Source: JBBFMJ01 sp037441225
Lineage (GTDB): Bacteria > Acidobacteriota > Thermoanaerobaculia > UBA2201
Direction: 5' to 3'
Assembly (NCBI GenBank): GCA_037441225.1
Contig: JBBISU010000043.1
Location: 1 to 24,273, forward strand
Length of the DNA stretch: 24,273 nt
Shown piece after piece: positions 8,401 through 15,433 of this stretch. Each line of letters opens with the position of its first letter. Position 1 is the stretch's first letter. The position numbers were made by a program, and so were the translations under genes. The notes under the pieces were generated by a model. It made no database searches, had not been told where the DNA came from, and saw only the letters and a program-made list of their open reading frames with translations.

Positions 8401-9196
8401 CAATCAATGTATATCTATTTTAACACCACCGATCCACCTTCAAGAGAGCCAAAGCTCTTCTTTGTCTTATTGGATAAATTATAATATTGAATATCAATAC
8501 GATGGGGTTGTAGTAGAAATATCAAATGACAATGGGCAAAACTGGACACCAATTACTCCAGAAGAAGGTTATCCTTCTTCTTTTTCACAAACAGGAGACC
8601 CTCCAGCAAATGCTTGTGGCTTTCAATCCACACAAGGTGCCTTTACAGGACCAAACGGAAACAGTTCTTTGACTGGCTGGATAAAATATACACATAATTT
8701 ATCTTCCTTCTCAGGACAGACAGTCCTTATAAGATGGAGATTTTCTTCTGATGGAGGGGCAGAGTTTGAGGGCTTTTATTTAGATGATATAGAAATCACT
8801 TATTCAAGCATTAATCTATCTTGCTCTGAAAGTGATGCTTTACCAATTCCAGATGGTTCAAATGGTACAAACCCTATATATGCTATTAAATTAAATACTG
8901 AGGGAAATTTAATCAAAATTGATTATGATGACATATGTATGCCTTATAAAGTAAATATTTTATATGGAAGTTTAAGCAATTTATCAAGTTATAATTTATC
9001 AGGGGCTTCTTGCAATATTTCAAATCCATATATATGGCAAATAAATGATGAAAATATATGGTTTATCCTTGTCTCTTCAAATGGCTATGGGACAGAAAGT
9101 TTGTGGGGTTCTTCTTCTTTTGGCGAAAGGAATGGTTCAAAACCTTCAAATTATTGTGGAAATACAACAAAGGACTTAACAGGTACCTGCCCATAA
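5456..9196 (+). CDS. Secreted subtilisin-like serine protease (S8), multidomain
   Basis: This is a 1246-residue exported protease. Residues 1-17 form a hydrophobic signal peptide lacking an early basic residue, and 20-205 look like a propeptide. The S8 domain spans about 205-575 with Asp249 (AVCDTGLDSD), His311 (YHGTHVSGT), the oxyanion Asn414 (AMGNWG) and Ser498 (YGTSMATP). A beta jelly-roll region follows (about 585-715), as in KP-43-type subtilases. Two fibronectin-III-like modules come next (about 722-815 and 820-930), then a carbohydrate-binding or MAM-like beta domain ending in FYLDDIEITY (about 930-1115), then a Cys-containing tail. I see no membrane anchor or sorting tail. It probably degrades external protein for nutrition. 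It stands alone, convergent with the operon that follows. ATG codons at 5456 and 5459 are both possible starts. Confidence 0.93.
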   Translation: MMIFIILLLLSNFLYSFTRDDLNNPSLILFKNLNFDPLKKIPKDEDFGLSSWKEFSQKGLFIIQFKKTPEKEDKENLKKYGVEIIYYIPNNAYLVYLNLKDLENIKKIKNLRALFPLPKWAKIDSEILRNEKIEKLEVISIKNKDISGITNFLLKKFKDIEFITMDFHHKKGRFVLKFDRKNLNQLLDIISGFEDIFSIIPWYEKVVLNDDSIWVGQSYDTTNKRNYNLSATIWNQGITGTNQIIAVCDTGLDSDMCYFRYNSDPQSKTTYQSPTPPDTGTLDMTKKVIAYYLLPSAEAYDTNYYGYHGTHVSGTVLGDNFLNLSTPTYAGHDLGDGMAPNSKLILQDAGNSLGQLVSLVGDLSDIFKQAYNAGARIHNNSWSSPSNTYDSTALDMDEFSYKNEDFLFVVAMGNWGQSPSDGSIGTPATAKNVISVGATTNGSDSSEAKNLMPYSRGPVFDGRLKPDLTAPGQAVNSAAGTLSNEDNNCSSKIKYGTSMATPTISGLTALARQYFIDGFYPSGEKNLSNSIIPSSALLKAIIINGAMPMEGIDLLNNQPITNIPSFDQGWGRINLDNVLYFNGDSRILRVFDLRNENGLKTGDFTEYEIYVSSTSEDLKIHLVWTDPESTTIAGANLVNNLDLEVLSPSNVLYKGNNFNEGSSVPGGEADNLNNVEGVIIQNPEVGYWKIKVKGTSVPGIDDEYYSDKQGYALVATYSSCSSNLESPQNLIAQDNQTTGIDLEWTAVPWARYYLIYRAKGLNPSPFDFTLVGISNSNFYTDAKVQGGYTYTYKVKASDSCSEGGFSNTSSAIYTGNCTYLPSFDGLKEAKNNLDTPICDIKLLWDYGFSNCPLGPSIKYNIYRSTDPYFIPSAQNLIYTTNQNFFIDYDVLPFTTNYYIVRAEDSTNSNNGPHNGNEEKNNVLLKATAWKEGFQDGIWTDDGGDTNAKLFLEGEWKVTNQQNHTTGGNFSYHNSKDLYNYKSNQCISILTPPIHLQESQSSSLSYWINYNIEYQYDGVVVEISNDNGQNWTPITPEEGYPSSFSQTGDPPANACGFQSTQGAFTGPNGNSSLTGWIKYTHNLSSFSGQTVLIRWRFSSDGGAEFEGFYLDDIEITYSSINLSCSESDALPIPDGSNGTNPIYAIKLNTEGNLIKIDYDDICMPYKVNILYGSLSNLSSYNLSGASCNISNPYIWQINDENIWFILVSSNGYGTESLWGSSSFGERNGSKPSNYCGNTTKDLTGTCP

Positions 9197-9235
9197 ATTT
9201 TGAAAAAATAAAAAAACAATTTTTATCTTTTTAAC

Positions 9236-10330
9236 TTAATATTTATTTAGAATAAAATTAAAGGGAATAAAGGGAAGATATTTAATATAGGAATAAAATA
9301 AATTTCTAATTATTTTTAAATATAATAATTCAAAATATAAATCTTTAAAAAATCTTTTTTTATAAAGATTTTCTAAATTTTTCTTTTCATTTTTTAAATT
9401 TTTAATAATAAAATCAGCTACAATATTTGCACTTTTTAATGCAAGATAGATGCCATCACCTGATAAGGGATTTACAAAACCAGCAGCATCTCCTATAAGG
9501 AAGGTATTGTTAAAAAAAGGATAGGATAAAAAATTTCCAAAAGGCAAAAGATGTTTTTTAATTTTTAATTCCTTTAAATCCTCTTTTTTTAAATCTAAAT
9601 ATTCAAATAAAAAGTCAAAACATTTTGGAAAATTATTTTTATTTTTTCTTATAAGCCCTCCTGCACCTGCTAAAATTTTTTCTTTATTTGGAAAAATCCA
9701 GGCATAACCATAATCTATCAATTTGAAAAACACAATGATATCTTTTATATCACTTTTTAAAATTTCTCTATCAATGAATGCTTCATAGCCAATTGCCAGA
9801 TTAAATTTCCATTTTTTTGGATTATAATATTTTTCTGGAAAATTTCTTCTAATTATACTATTCACACCATCAGTACCTATGATATATTTTCCTTTAAAAA
9901 ATTTTCCCGAAGAAGTTTTGACTTCATTTTTCCATAAATCAACTGATAAAACTTTTTCCCCTTCTAATATTTCTGCTCCTTCTTCTTTTGCTTTTTGAAG
10001 TAAATAATTATCAAAGGCAGGCCTTTCCACAAAATTAAAACCATTTCTTGAAAAATATTCTCCAGTAAATTTTTTCCCACAATATATTTTATATTTATTT
10101 GTTTCAAAATTTATTATATTTTTTTCTCTCAAAAGTTTCAAATCTTCATTATAAATTTCTTGAAAAATTTTAACTGCTTTATTTGAAAGCAAGCCACCAC
10201 AAAGCTTTTCTCTTGGAAATTTAAATTTATCAATTATTAAGACATCAATAGAATTTTTACTTAATATATATCCAGTTGTGGAACCAGAAGGTCCTCCTCC
10301 AACAATAATTACATCATATTCAAACTTCAT
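9236..10330 (-). CDS. Geranylgeranyl reductase family FAD-dependent oxidoreductase
   Basis: This 364-residue flavoprotein belongs to the geranylgeranyl reductase / p-hydroxybenzoate hydroxylase-fold group. It shows the FAD dinucleotide motif GGGPSGS at 11-17, the PREKLCGG block at 39-46, GTDGVNS at 152-158, the family marker YxWxFP (YAWIFP, 209-214), and GDAAGFVNPLSGDGI at 280-294. Members reduce isoprenoid double bonds in quinone side chains, chlorophyll or lipids; the substrate here is unknown. Its ATG directly abuts the leuD stop (TAGATG), so it is the last gene of the leuC-like operon. It may reduce menaquinone or a membrane isoprenoid, but nothing nearby decides this. Confidence 0.85.
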   Translation of the reverse strand: MKFEYDVIIVGGGPSGSTTGYILSKNSIDVLIIDKFKFPREKLCGGLLSNKAVKIFQEIYNEDLKLLREKNIINFETNKYKIYCGKKFTGEYFSRNGFNFVERPAFDNYLLQKAKEEGAEILEGEKVLSVDLWKNEVKTSSGKFFKGKYIIGTDGVNSIIRRNFPEKYYNPKKWKFNLAIGYEAFIDREILKSDIKDIIVFFKLIDYGYAWIFPNKEKILAGAGGLIRKNKNNFPKCFDFLFEYLDLKKEDLKELKIKKHLLPFGNFLSYPFFNNTFLIGDAAGFVNPLSGDGIYLALKSANIVADFIIKNLKNEKKNLENLYKKRFFKDLYFELLYLKIIRNLFYSYIKYLPFIPFNFILNKY

Positions 10331-10843
10331 CTATAAGCCAAGTTTAAATAAATCTCCTGCTTTGTATATATCCAACTGAACCTTTGAAAAGCCCTCTCCT
10401 TTTCCAAGATTTATATTTTTTGTTATATTTTTCCCTTCCCCTGTTATTAAATTAAATTCACATATATCCCCATCTTCAATTTCTTTCTTTAAAATATCTT
10501 CAAATTTTAAAATAGCCAAACCAGAATTTATGGCATTTCTTTTGTAAATTGCACCAAAGGATTCAGCAACAATCAAAGATATTCCTAAAGATTTAAAGCA
10601 ATCCACTGCTTGTTGTCTTGAAGAGCCGCAACCAAAATTTTTACCTGTAATTATAATATCCCCTTCCCTTGCTTTTTTTGGAAAATCCAAAAAGCCCTCT
10701 AAATTTGAAAAGGCATATTTCCCCATCTCTTTTATATCTGTTATTGCAAGATATTTGTTATGATAAATCATATCTGTATCAATGTTGTCCTTTGATACGA
10801 AATGAACCTTTCCTTTAATAATCTCTTTTTCCATACTTATCAT
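10331..10843 (-). CDS. leuD: Aconitase-family hydro-lyase small subunit (LeuD-like)
   Basis: This 170-residue swivel-domain subunit pairs with the LeuC-like protein encoded upstream. It shows DNIDTD at 19-24, the substrate-loop YLAITD at 31-36 and the active-site block GKNFGCGSSRQQA at 67-79, where a serine of GCGSSR serves as the general base. Known partners of this type dehydrate and rehydrate isopropylmalate, homocitrate or dimethylmalate; the loop alone does not let me choose. The ATG at 10843 is preceded by GGAGGG at a good distance, so I prefer it over the ATG three codons later. The gene sits two genes after leuC, an unusual separation. Confidence 0.85.
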   Translation of the reverse strand: MISMEKEIIKGKVHFVSKDNIDTDMIYHNKYLAITDIKEMGKYAFSNLEGFLDFPKKAREGDIIITGKNFGCGSSRQQAVDCFKSLGISLIVAESFGAIYKRNAINSGLAILKFEDILKKEIEDGDICEFNLITGEGKNITKNINLGKGEGFSKVQLDIYKAGDLFKLGL

Positions 10844-10912
10844 AAAATAACCCTCCTATATTTTTTAAACTCCTTTTACTTACTAACTTAAAATTTAAAA
10901 ATTCAAATTTTT

Positions 10913-11117
10913 TTATTCCATTAATTTCTCCTTCATATCTTCATTAAATACACAGATTTCATTACCACATTTTATGCAAATAACATACTTGTTGCCTACT
11001 GGGAAAAAAATTTCCTCTTATCAAATTACCATTGGAAGAAAGACTATAAGTAAAAAAACCATCTTCGATAATGTCAACTTCTGTCTCCTTTTTACAATTA
11101 GGGCAATAGTACATCAT
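10913..11117 (-). pseudogene. Small zinc-ribbon protein gene with a frameshift
   Basis: On the minus strand an ATG at 11117 (or 11114) follows a strong GGGAGGT site and overlaps the archaemetzincin stop as ATGA. It encodes MMYYCPNCKKETEV, with a CxxC at residues 5-8. The frame breaks at the seven-base homopolymer near 11004-11010 (A on the plus strand, T in the mRNA sense). Removing one base restores VGNKYVICIKCGNEIC, a second CxxC pair, and a stop at 10913, giving about 67 residues. Without the correction the protein ends after about 50 residues. Two CxxC pairs suggest a zinc ribbon resembling the zinc-finger part of YgiT/MqsA-like proteins, but without their HTH domain. The function is unknown. 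Sequencing error is a real possibility. Confidence 0.6.
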
Positions 11118-11683
11118 AATGACCTCCCTTGAATAATTTTATTTATATGATAATTTTTTTGATTTGATTTACTTTTATTTAAACTATTTTCACATTCCTT
11201 ACAAAATCTGAAATCTTTAAAATCCGTATCATATAAGGAATTTGAAAAATGCATAATACATTTTTTATCAGGACAATGTTTTAAACCTTTAAGATGCCCT
11301 ACCTCGTGGATTATTTCTTTTCCAATTCTTAAAGAAAGCAAGTCATTATTTTCTTTCTTCCCATAAAAGGATTCTTTTAATCTAAAAATTGATACAATAC
11401 ACCTTCTGCCAAATATCCCTTCAGCCAAGCCAAATACAAAGTTTAAATTTCCTTCATAAATATCAACATCACAAAGATAAACAACTATGCCTTCTTTAAA
11501 ATCCTTTGAACTTTCTAAAAGGCAGGATGCCCTATATTGATTTCTTTTCTTATCAAAACAATTCTTATTTAAAGGAATTTTATCTATTATTTTTACATCT
11601 TCTTTATATACTTTTTCTACATAAACCTTTGCCTCTTTTAAATAATCAATTTTAATATCTTCTATTGGAACAATTAAAATCAT
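11114..11683 (-). CDS. Archaemetzincin-type zinc metalloprotease
   Basis: The protein carries the archaemetzincin signature: HEVGHLKGLKHC followed by CIMHFSNS and FCKEC. Counting from the ATG at 11683 (189 residues), the catalytic zinc ligands are His126, His130 and His136 with Glu127 as base. Cys137, Cys142, Cys161 and Cys164 form the second zinc site of the family. No signal peptide is convincing from this start (MILIVPIEDI), so it is probably cytoplasmic. A TTG at 11704 would add seven residues and overlap the leuC stop, so it remains an alternative. The gene lies between leuC-like and leuD-like genes and overlaps the zinc-ribbon gene. Physiological substrates of bacterial archaemetzincins are poorly known. 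Confidence 0.88.
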   Translation of the reverse strand: MILIVPIEDIKIDYLKEAKVYVEKVYKEDVKIIDKIPLNKNCFDKKRNQYRASCLLESSKDFKEGIVVYLCDVDIYEGNLNFVFGLAEGIFGRRCIVSIFRLKESFYGKKENNDLLSLRIGKEIIHEVGHLKGLKHCPDKKCIMHFSNSLYDTDFKDFRFCKECENSLNKSKSNQKNYHINKIIQGRSL

Positions 11684-11700
11684 AAAAAAAAATATTTTTA

Positions 11701-12933
11701 TCAATCAGGTAAAGAAATCTTTCCCTTCAAAGCAGAATAAGCAGCTATTACGGGAGAAGCAAGATATGTATCACCATCTCCTTGTTTTCCTTTAAAGTTC
11801 CTATTTGATGTAGAGACCTGAACTTCTCCTTTGCCAGTCATTCCAATTTGACCCGAGGCACATCCACCACAGCCCGGATGGGAAACAATAGCACCTGAAT
11901 TATATAAAATTTCTAAATCACCTGATTTAAGGAGCTCTCCCCAAACCTTTCTTGTTGCTGGAACAATTTTTAGCATCACATCTTTTGCAACTTTTTTACC
12001 TTTTAAAATCTCTGCAACTTTATGGATATCTGAATATCTTCCATTTGTGCAGGAACCAATAAAGACAGAGTTTATTTTTTCACCTTCTACTTCTCTTACA
12101 GGAACTACTTTTGAAGGAGAACCAGGAAGGGCAATTGATGGAACAATTTCTGATAAATCAAAGGAAAATTCTTTTTCATATTTTGCATCTCTGTCTGGAT
12201 TTACCACTGGAAAAATTTTATCTTTAAAATATTCTTCCATCTCTCCATTGACAGGGAAAAGCCCAATAATCCCTGCCATTTCTGTAACCATTGAAGAGAT
12301 TGTAATCCTTTCATCAATCTTCAAATCTTCAATTGCTTCTCCTACAAAATCAATTGAATAATCAAGGGCACCATCAGAGCCAAGTTTTCCCAAAATTGTT
12401 AAAATCAAGTCCTTTGCTGTGGAAAGATATCTTAACTTTCCTTTAAGTTCAATTTTCATTGACTTTGGAACTTCAAACCAAGTCCTTCCTGTTTTAAAAG
12501 CAAAGGCAATATCCACATCCCCCATCCCTTGACCAAAAGTAGAAAAAGCACCAAGCAAATTCAAGTGAGAATCAGTCCCAACAACAGTATCCCCTGGCTT
12601 TATAATTTTTTCTTCAAATAAGATATGAGACCCAATGCCAGCATCTACATCGTAAACCCTCATTCCCTGCGTTAAGGCAAAGTTTCTACAAATCATTTGG
12701 TTATTAGCATAAGGAATTGTGTTTGCAGGAACATTACAATCAAAAGTAAAAAAGGTTTTTGAAGGGTCCTTTATCTTTCCATTAGGATAGTTTTCTTTAA
12801 AATTTTTAACAACATTTGCCCCGCCAAAATCCCTTGCAGTTCTTACATCAAGTTCAATCCATACTATTTTTCCCGGCTCAACCTTTTCATTTGTATGATA
12901 AGATAAAATCTTTTCAATTCCTGTCATTCCCAT
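11701..12933 (-). CDS. leuC: Aconitase-family hydro-lyase large subunit (LeuC-like)
   Basis: This is the 410-residue [4Fe-4S] subunit of an isopropylmalate / homoaconitate dehydratase-type enzyme. Cluster cysteines are Cys295 (GSCTNGR), Cys355 and Cys358 (HPGCGGC). Also seen are GTDSH at 119-123 and STSNRNFKGKQG at 374-385. It differs from textbook LeuC: the conserved DH dyad reads Asp65-Cys66 (FDCNVPANT), and the block after DSH reads LNLLGAF instead of a T-rich THGAFG. It therefore belongs to a divergent subgroup and may act on a substrate other than isopropylmalate, for example another 2-alkylmalate. The ATG at 12933 follows AAAGGAG with a 5-base spacer. It is the first gene of a minus-strand operon. 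No leuA or leuB is in view. Confidence 0.82.
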   Translation of the reverse strand: MGMTGIEKILSYHTNEKVEPGKIVWIELDVRTARDFGGANVVKNFKENYPNGKIKDPSKTFFTFDCNVPANTIPYANNQMICRNFALTQGMRVYDVDAGIGSHILFEEKIIKPGDTVVGTDSHLNLLGAFSTFGQGMGDVDIAFAFKTGRTWFEVPKSMKIELKGKLRYLSTAKDLILTILGKLGSDGALDYSIDFVGEAIEDLKIDERITISSMVTEMAGIIGLFPVNGEMEEYFKDKIFPVVNPDRDAKYEKEFSFDLSEIVPSIALPGSPSKVVPVREVEGEKINSVFIGSCTNGRYSDIHKVAEILKGKKVAKDVMLKIVPATRKVWGELLKSGDLEILYNSGAIVSHPGCGGCASGQIGMTGKGEVQVSTSNRNFKGKQGDGDTYLASPVIAAYSALKGKISLPD

Positions 12934-12957
12934 AAAAACTCCTTTAAGGTTTCTTTT

Positions 12958-12966
12958 ATTATATCA
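12958..12966 (-). promoter_or_regulatory. Extended -10 promoter for the leuC operon
   Basis: The minus strand reads TGATATAAT, a full extended -10. Transcription would start near 12951, leaving an 18-base leader that contains the AAAGGAG ribosome binding site. The -35 zone is not a good match. It lies back to back with the cytochrome promoter. Confidence 0.5.
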
Positions 12967-12984
12967 AAGTTTAAAGTTTTTTGC

Positions 12985-13013
12985 TTGACAGGAGTGATAA
13001 AAAGGATTAAAAT
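12985..13013 (+). promoter_or_regulatory. Sigma-70-type promoter for the cytochrome pair
   Basis: A perfect -35 TTGACA at 12985-12990 is separated by exactly 17 bases from TAAAAT at 13008-13013. The start of transcription would be near 13020, followed by GGGAGG at 13021-13026 and ATG at 13032. This is the best classical promoter in the window and the only one with a consensus -35. Confidence 0.65.
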
Positions 13014-13031
13014 TGAAACTGGGAGGTAAAT

Positions 13032-13823
13032 ATGAAGAATAAATGTTTATTTTTTTTAACTTTTTTGGTTTTTCTTCCAATTTTGTTTCAAACAGGGGTT
13101 AAGAAAAAAAGACCGTCTTCTTATGATTATGGAAAAGTAATAATAAATAATTTTTCAGAAAAACTCCAAATTCCTCCTGTTACCTTTAATCATTGGTCTC
13201 ACAGGGCAAATTTTACCTGTCGCTTATGCCACATAGACATTGGTTTTGCAATGAAAGGAAATGAAACTAAGATAACTGCTAAAGATAATATTGAAGGGAA
13301 ATATTGTGGTTCCTGTCATAACGGGAAATACTATTTTAAAGATAAAAAGGTCTTTGAAGCTTGTTCAAAAGAAAAATTTGAAGAAAGGTGTAAAAATTGC
13401 CATAACCTGGAAAAAAATGGAAAAAATAAGGAAAATTTCATAAAATTTGCAGAAAATATGCCAAAAGATTCCTTTGGAAATGAGATTGACTGGGAAAAAG
13501 CAGAAATTGAAGGGAAATTAAAACTAATTGATCGCATTGAAAATTTAAATATGCCTAAAAAACCAGAATTTAAAAAGCCTGTTGATTTTAAATTAAATCC
13601 AAAGGTTGAAGGACTCCCAAATATAATTTTTTCACATACAAAACACACTGACTGGATGGGATGTGAAGGTTGTCATCCGGAAATTTTTTTAGGTGTAAAA
13701 AAGGGTCTTACAAAGTATTCTATGGCTGATATATTTCAAGGCAAATATTGTGGCTTCTGCCATGGGAGTGTTGCCTTTCCATTGGTAAATTGCCAGAAGT
13801 GCCATATTGAAAAAGTAGAATAA
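13032..13823 (+). CDS. Exported hexaheme c-type cytochrome (tandem triheme, c7-like)
   Basis: This 263-residue protein has a signal peptide (hydrophobic 6-21) and six CxxCH haem sites, with their Cys at 63/66, 92/95, 120/123, 211/214, 240/243 and 254/257. They fall in two groups of three separated by about 85 residues with no haem site. Each group begins with a histidine-rich segment (FNHWSHR; FSHTKHTDW) that can supply axial ligands, and each has a GKYCGxCH second site. This is the layout of two fused c7/c3-type triheme domains. It should carry electrons in the periplasm or at the cell surface. The stop overlaps the next cytochrome gene by one base (TAATG). No reductase or membrane quinol partner is encoded nearby. 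Confidence 0.9.
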   Translation: MKNKCLFFLTFLVFLPILFQTGVKKKRPSSYDYGKVIINNFSEKLQIPPVTFNHWSHRANFTCRLCHIDIGFAMKGNETKITAKDNIEGKYCGSCHNGKYYFKDKKVFEACSKEKFEERCKNCHNLEKNGKNKENFIKFAENMPKDSFGNEIDWEKAEIEGKLKLIDRIENLNMPKKPEFKKPVDFKLNPKVEGLPNIIFSHTKHTDWMGCEGCHPEIFLGVKKGLTKYSMADIFQGKYCGFCHGSVAFPLVNCQKCHIEKVE

Positions 13824-14554
13824 TGCTTTTTATCTTTCTCTTAATTTTATTTTTTTCTGACTTTGAAAAATTCCTAAAACTTCCAGAAGTTCCCCCTGAA
13901 TATAAATACGGAAATGTAATATTAAACAAATTTAGCCAGGAAAAAAACATAAAAAGTGTTATTTTCCCCCATTGGATTCACAGGAAAAAGTATACTTGTA
14001 GTGTTTGTCACTTTGAATTGGAAATTGAAATGAAAGGAAATGCCAATCCAATAAATTGTATTACAAATAAAGAAGGAAATTTTTGTGGTGCCTGCCATAA
14101 TGGCGAGATTAGTTTCAAGATAGAAGAAAAAACCTGTGATAAATGCCACACTGGTGATATCGAATGGGGAAAGGAAAAATTCTATGAATTTAAAAAATCT
14201 ATAAAAAGTAAAGAAAATAAATATATTAATTGGTCAGAGTTAATTGAAAAAGGAATAATTAATCCAAAAAGCACTTTAAAATTGGATCCTGAAAAAATTA
14301 TGAAGTATGATAAAACATTGCAATTGGAAGCAGAATTTTTTAATATTCCAACTGCTATATTCTCCCATAAAACACATACAAAATGGCATAATTGTAATAA
14401 TTGCCATCCCGATGTTTTTAATATTAAAAAAAAGACAACCCATTTTTATATGGAAGACATATTAAAAGGTAAGTATTGTGGTGCCTGCCATTCCAAAGTT
14501 GCATTTCCAATAAATTTTTGCAGAAATTGCCACACAGGGATTAAAAGAAAATAA
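13823..14554 (+). CDS. Second exported hexaheme c-type cytochrome, paralogue
   Basis: This 243-residue paralogue of the preceding cytochrome has a short hydrophobic signal (2-11) and six CxxCH sites, with Cys at 59/62, 88/91, 105/108, 191/194, 219/222 and 233/236. They again form two triheme groups. Shared blocks include FPHWIHRKKYTC versus FNHWSHRANFTC, and GKYCGACHSKVAFP versus GKYCGFCHGSVAFP. The first triheme group is more compact because the second and third sites are only 17 residues apart. The pair probably arose by gene duplication after domain duplication, and the two proteins may form a complex or a wire. No Shine-Dalgarno sequence is obvious; the one-base overlap suggests coupled translation. 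Confidence 0.9.
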   Translation: MLFIFLLILFFSDFEKFLKLPEVPPEYKYGNVILNKFSQEKNIKSVIFPHWIHRKKYTCSVCHFELEIEMKGNANPINCITNKEGNFCGACHNGEISFKIEEKTCDKCHTGDIEWGKEKFYEFKKSIKSKENKYINWSELIEKGIINPKSTLKLDPEKIMKYDKTLQLEAEFFNIPTAIFSHKTHTKWHNCNNCHPDVFNIKKKTTHFYMEDILKGKYCGACHSKVAFPINFCRNCHTGIKRK

Positions 14555-14575
14555 TTTTTAATTTATCAAAAAAAA

Positions 14576-15372
14576 TTAATCCAATTTCTTTTCAGAAGAA
14601 TAATCTTGCTGTCTTTTACCTGCTATCCCTTCAATTGCTTTTGAAACAAAGGACTGGGTTTGGGCAAGCAAATCTTTCAAGTCCTTTTCAAGGCTCTTTA
14701 TTCTTAAATCCTGTTCCTTTATCTTTTCTTCAAGGGATTTTATTGTTATCTTATATATTTCCCTTTCCTTTTCAATATCCTTTTGAATTACAATCTTTTC
14801 AACCTTTAAATTTTCTTCTACTTCTTTTCTAACTTTTTCTTCTGTTTTTTTCTTTTCTTCTTCTAACAAAGAAGGAAAACTTTCAACTTTCTTTTTCAAT
14901 TCCTCATATTCCTTTATTTTTGAATTTAAAAATTCTTCTTTTTCCTTTAATTCTTTCAGAATTTTTGCTTTTTCTTCTTCAAAAGCTTTCTTTTTTTCTT
15001 GCAATTTTACTTCCAGTTCATCCTCTTCTTTCTGCCTTTTTAACTTCAATTGATACTGATATTCTCCTTCTTCCCTTTCCCTTTGCTTTTTAATTTCTTG
15101 GTCAATTTCTTTTTGAAGTTTTTCATTTTCCCTTTTCTCCTTTTCCCATTGCAACTTTTTCTCATTTATCTCTTCTTCCAATTCCTTTATCTTTTCAACC
15201 AATCTTTGTTCTAATTCACTTAAATTTCTTGAAATCAATCCTTTAAGTTCTGAAATTTCAACAAAAACTAAATCTAAGGAAGATTTCTTTTCTTCTTTAA
15301 AATCTTCTTTTAAAGGTTTTTCATAAAGAACCTCTTCCTCAACCTTTTTTTTCTTAGGGACTTTGATGGCAT
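14576..15372 (-). CDS. Long coiled-coil protein, probable 5' frameshift
   Basis: The open part, 15238-14576 (220 codons from a TTG), is almost entirely charged heptad-like coiled coil rich in Glu and Lys. It ends in a distinct tail containing LLAQTQSFVSKAIEGIAGKR. The same frame stays open upstream to about 15399 without a good start. An ATG at 15372, preceded by TAGG and an extended -10, encodes MPSKSLRKK and enters the coiled-coil frame if one A is added to the A8 run (15345-15352), giving a protein of about 265 residues. I recognise no family. Without signal peptide or membrane segment it is probably cytoplasmic and structural. The charged composition gives many chance similarities, so function cannot be assigned. 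Confidence 0.6.
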
Positions 15373-15399
15373 AAAAACCTACTGATAATTATTTTTTAA

Positions 15400-15408
15400 A
15401 TTATAACA
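15400..15408 (-). promoter_or_regulatory. Extended -10 promoter for the coiled-coil gene
   Basis: The minus strand reads TGTTATAAT. Transcription would begin near 15393, about 20 bases before the ATG at 15372. This supports that ATG, rather than the TTG at 15238, as the true start. Confidence 0.45.
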
Positions 15409-15415
15409 AATTTTT

Positions 15416-15424
15416 TGCTATAAT
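15416..15424 (+). promoter_or_regulatory. Extended -10 promoter for the coiled-coil/repeat gene
   Basis: The plus strand reads TGCTATAAT. It ends 9 bases before the ATG at 15434, so the mRNA would have a leader of about 3 bases and no Shine-Dalgarno sequence. It is 7 bases from the opposing promoter at 15400-15408, so the two divergent genes share one control region. Confidence 0.45.
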
Positions 15425-15433
15425 TAAATTACT

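Noticed and set aside
9197..9235. A/T-only inverted repeat between the protease gene and the convergent flavoprotein gene as a terminator
   Set aside because: The stem has no G-C pairs apart from chance and needs a bulge; it is indistinguishable from the A/T background.
15238..15240. TTG at 15238 as the true start of the coiled-coil gene
   Set aside because: The same frame stays open upstream with coding-like sequence, and an ATG at 15372 with an extended -10 gives a better start after a one-base correction.
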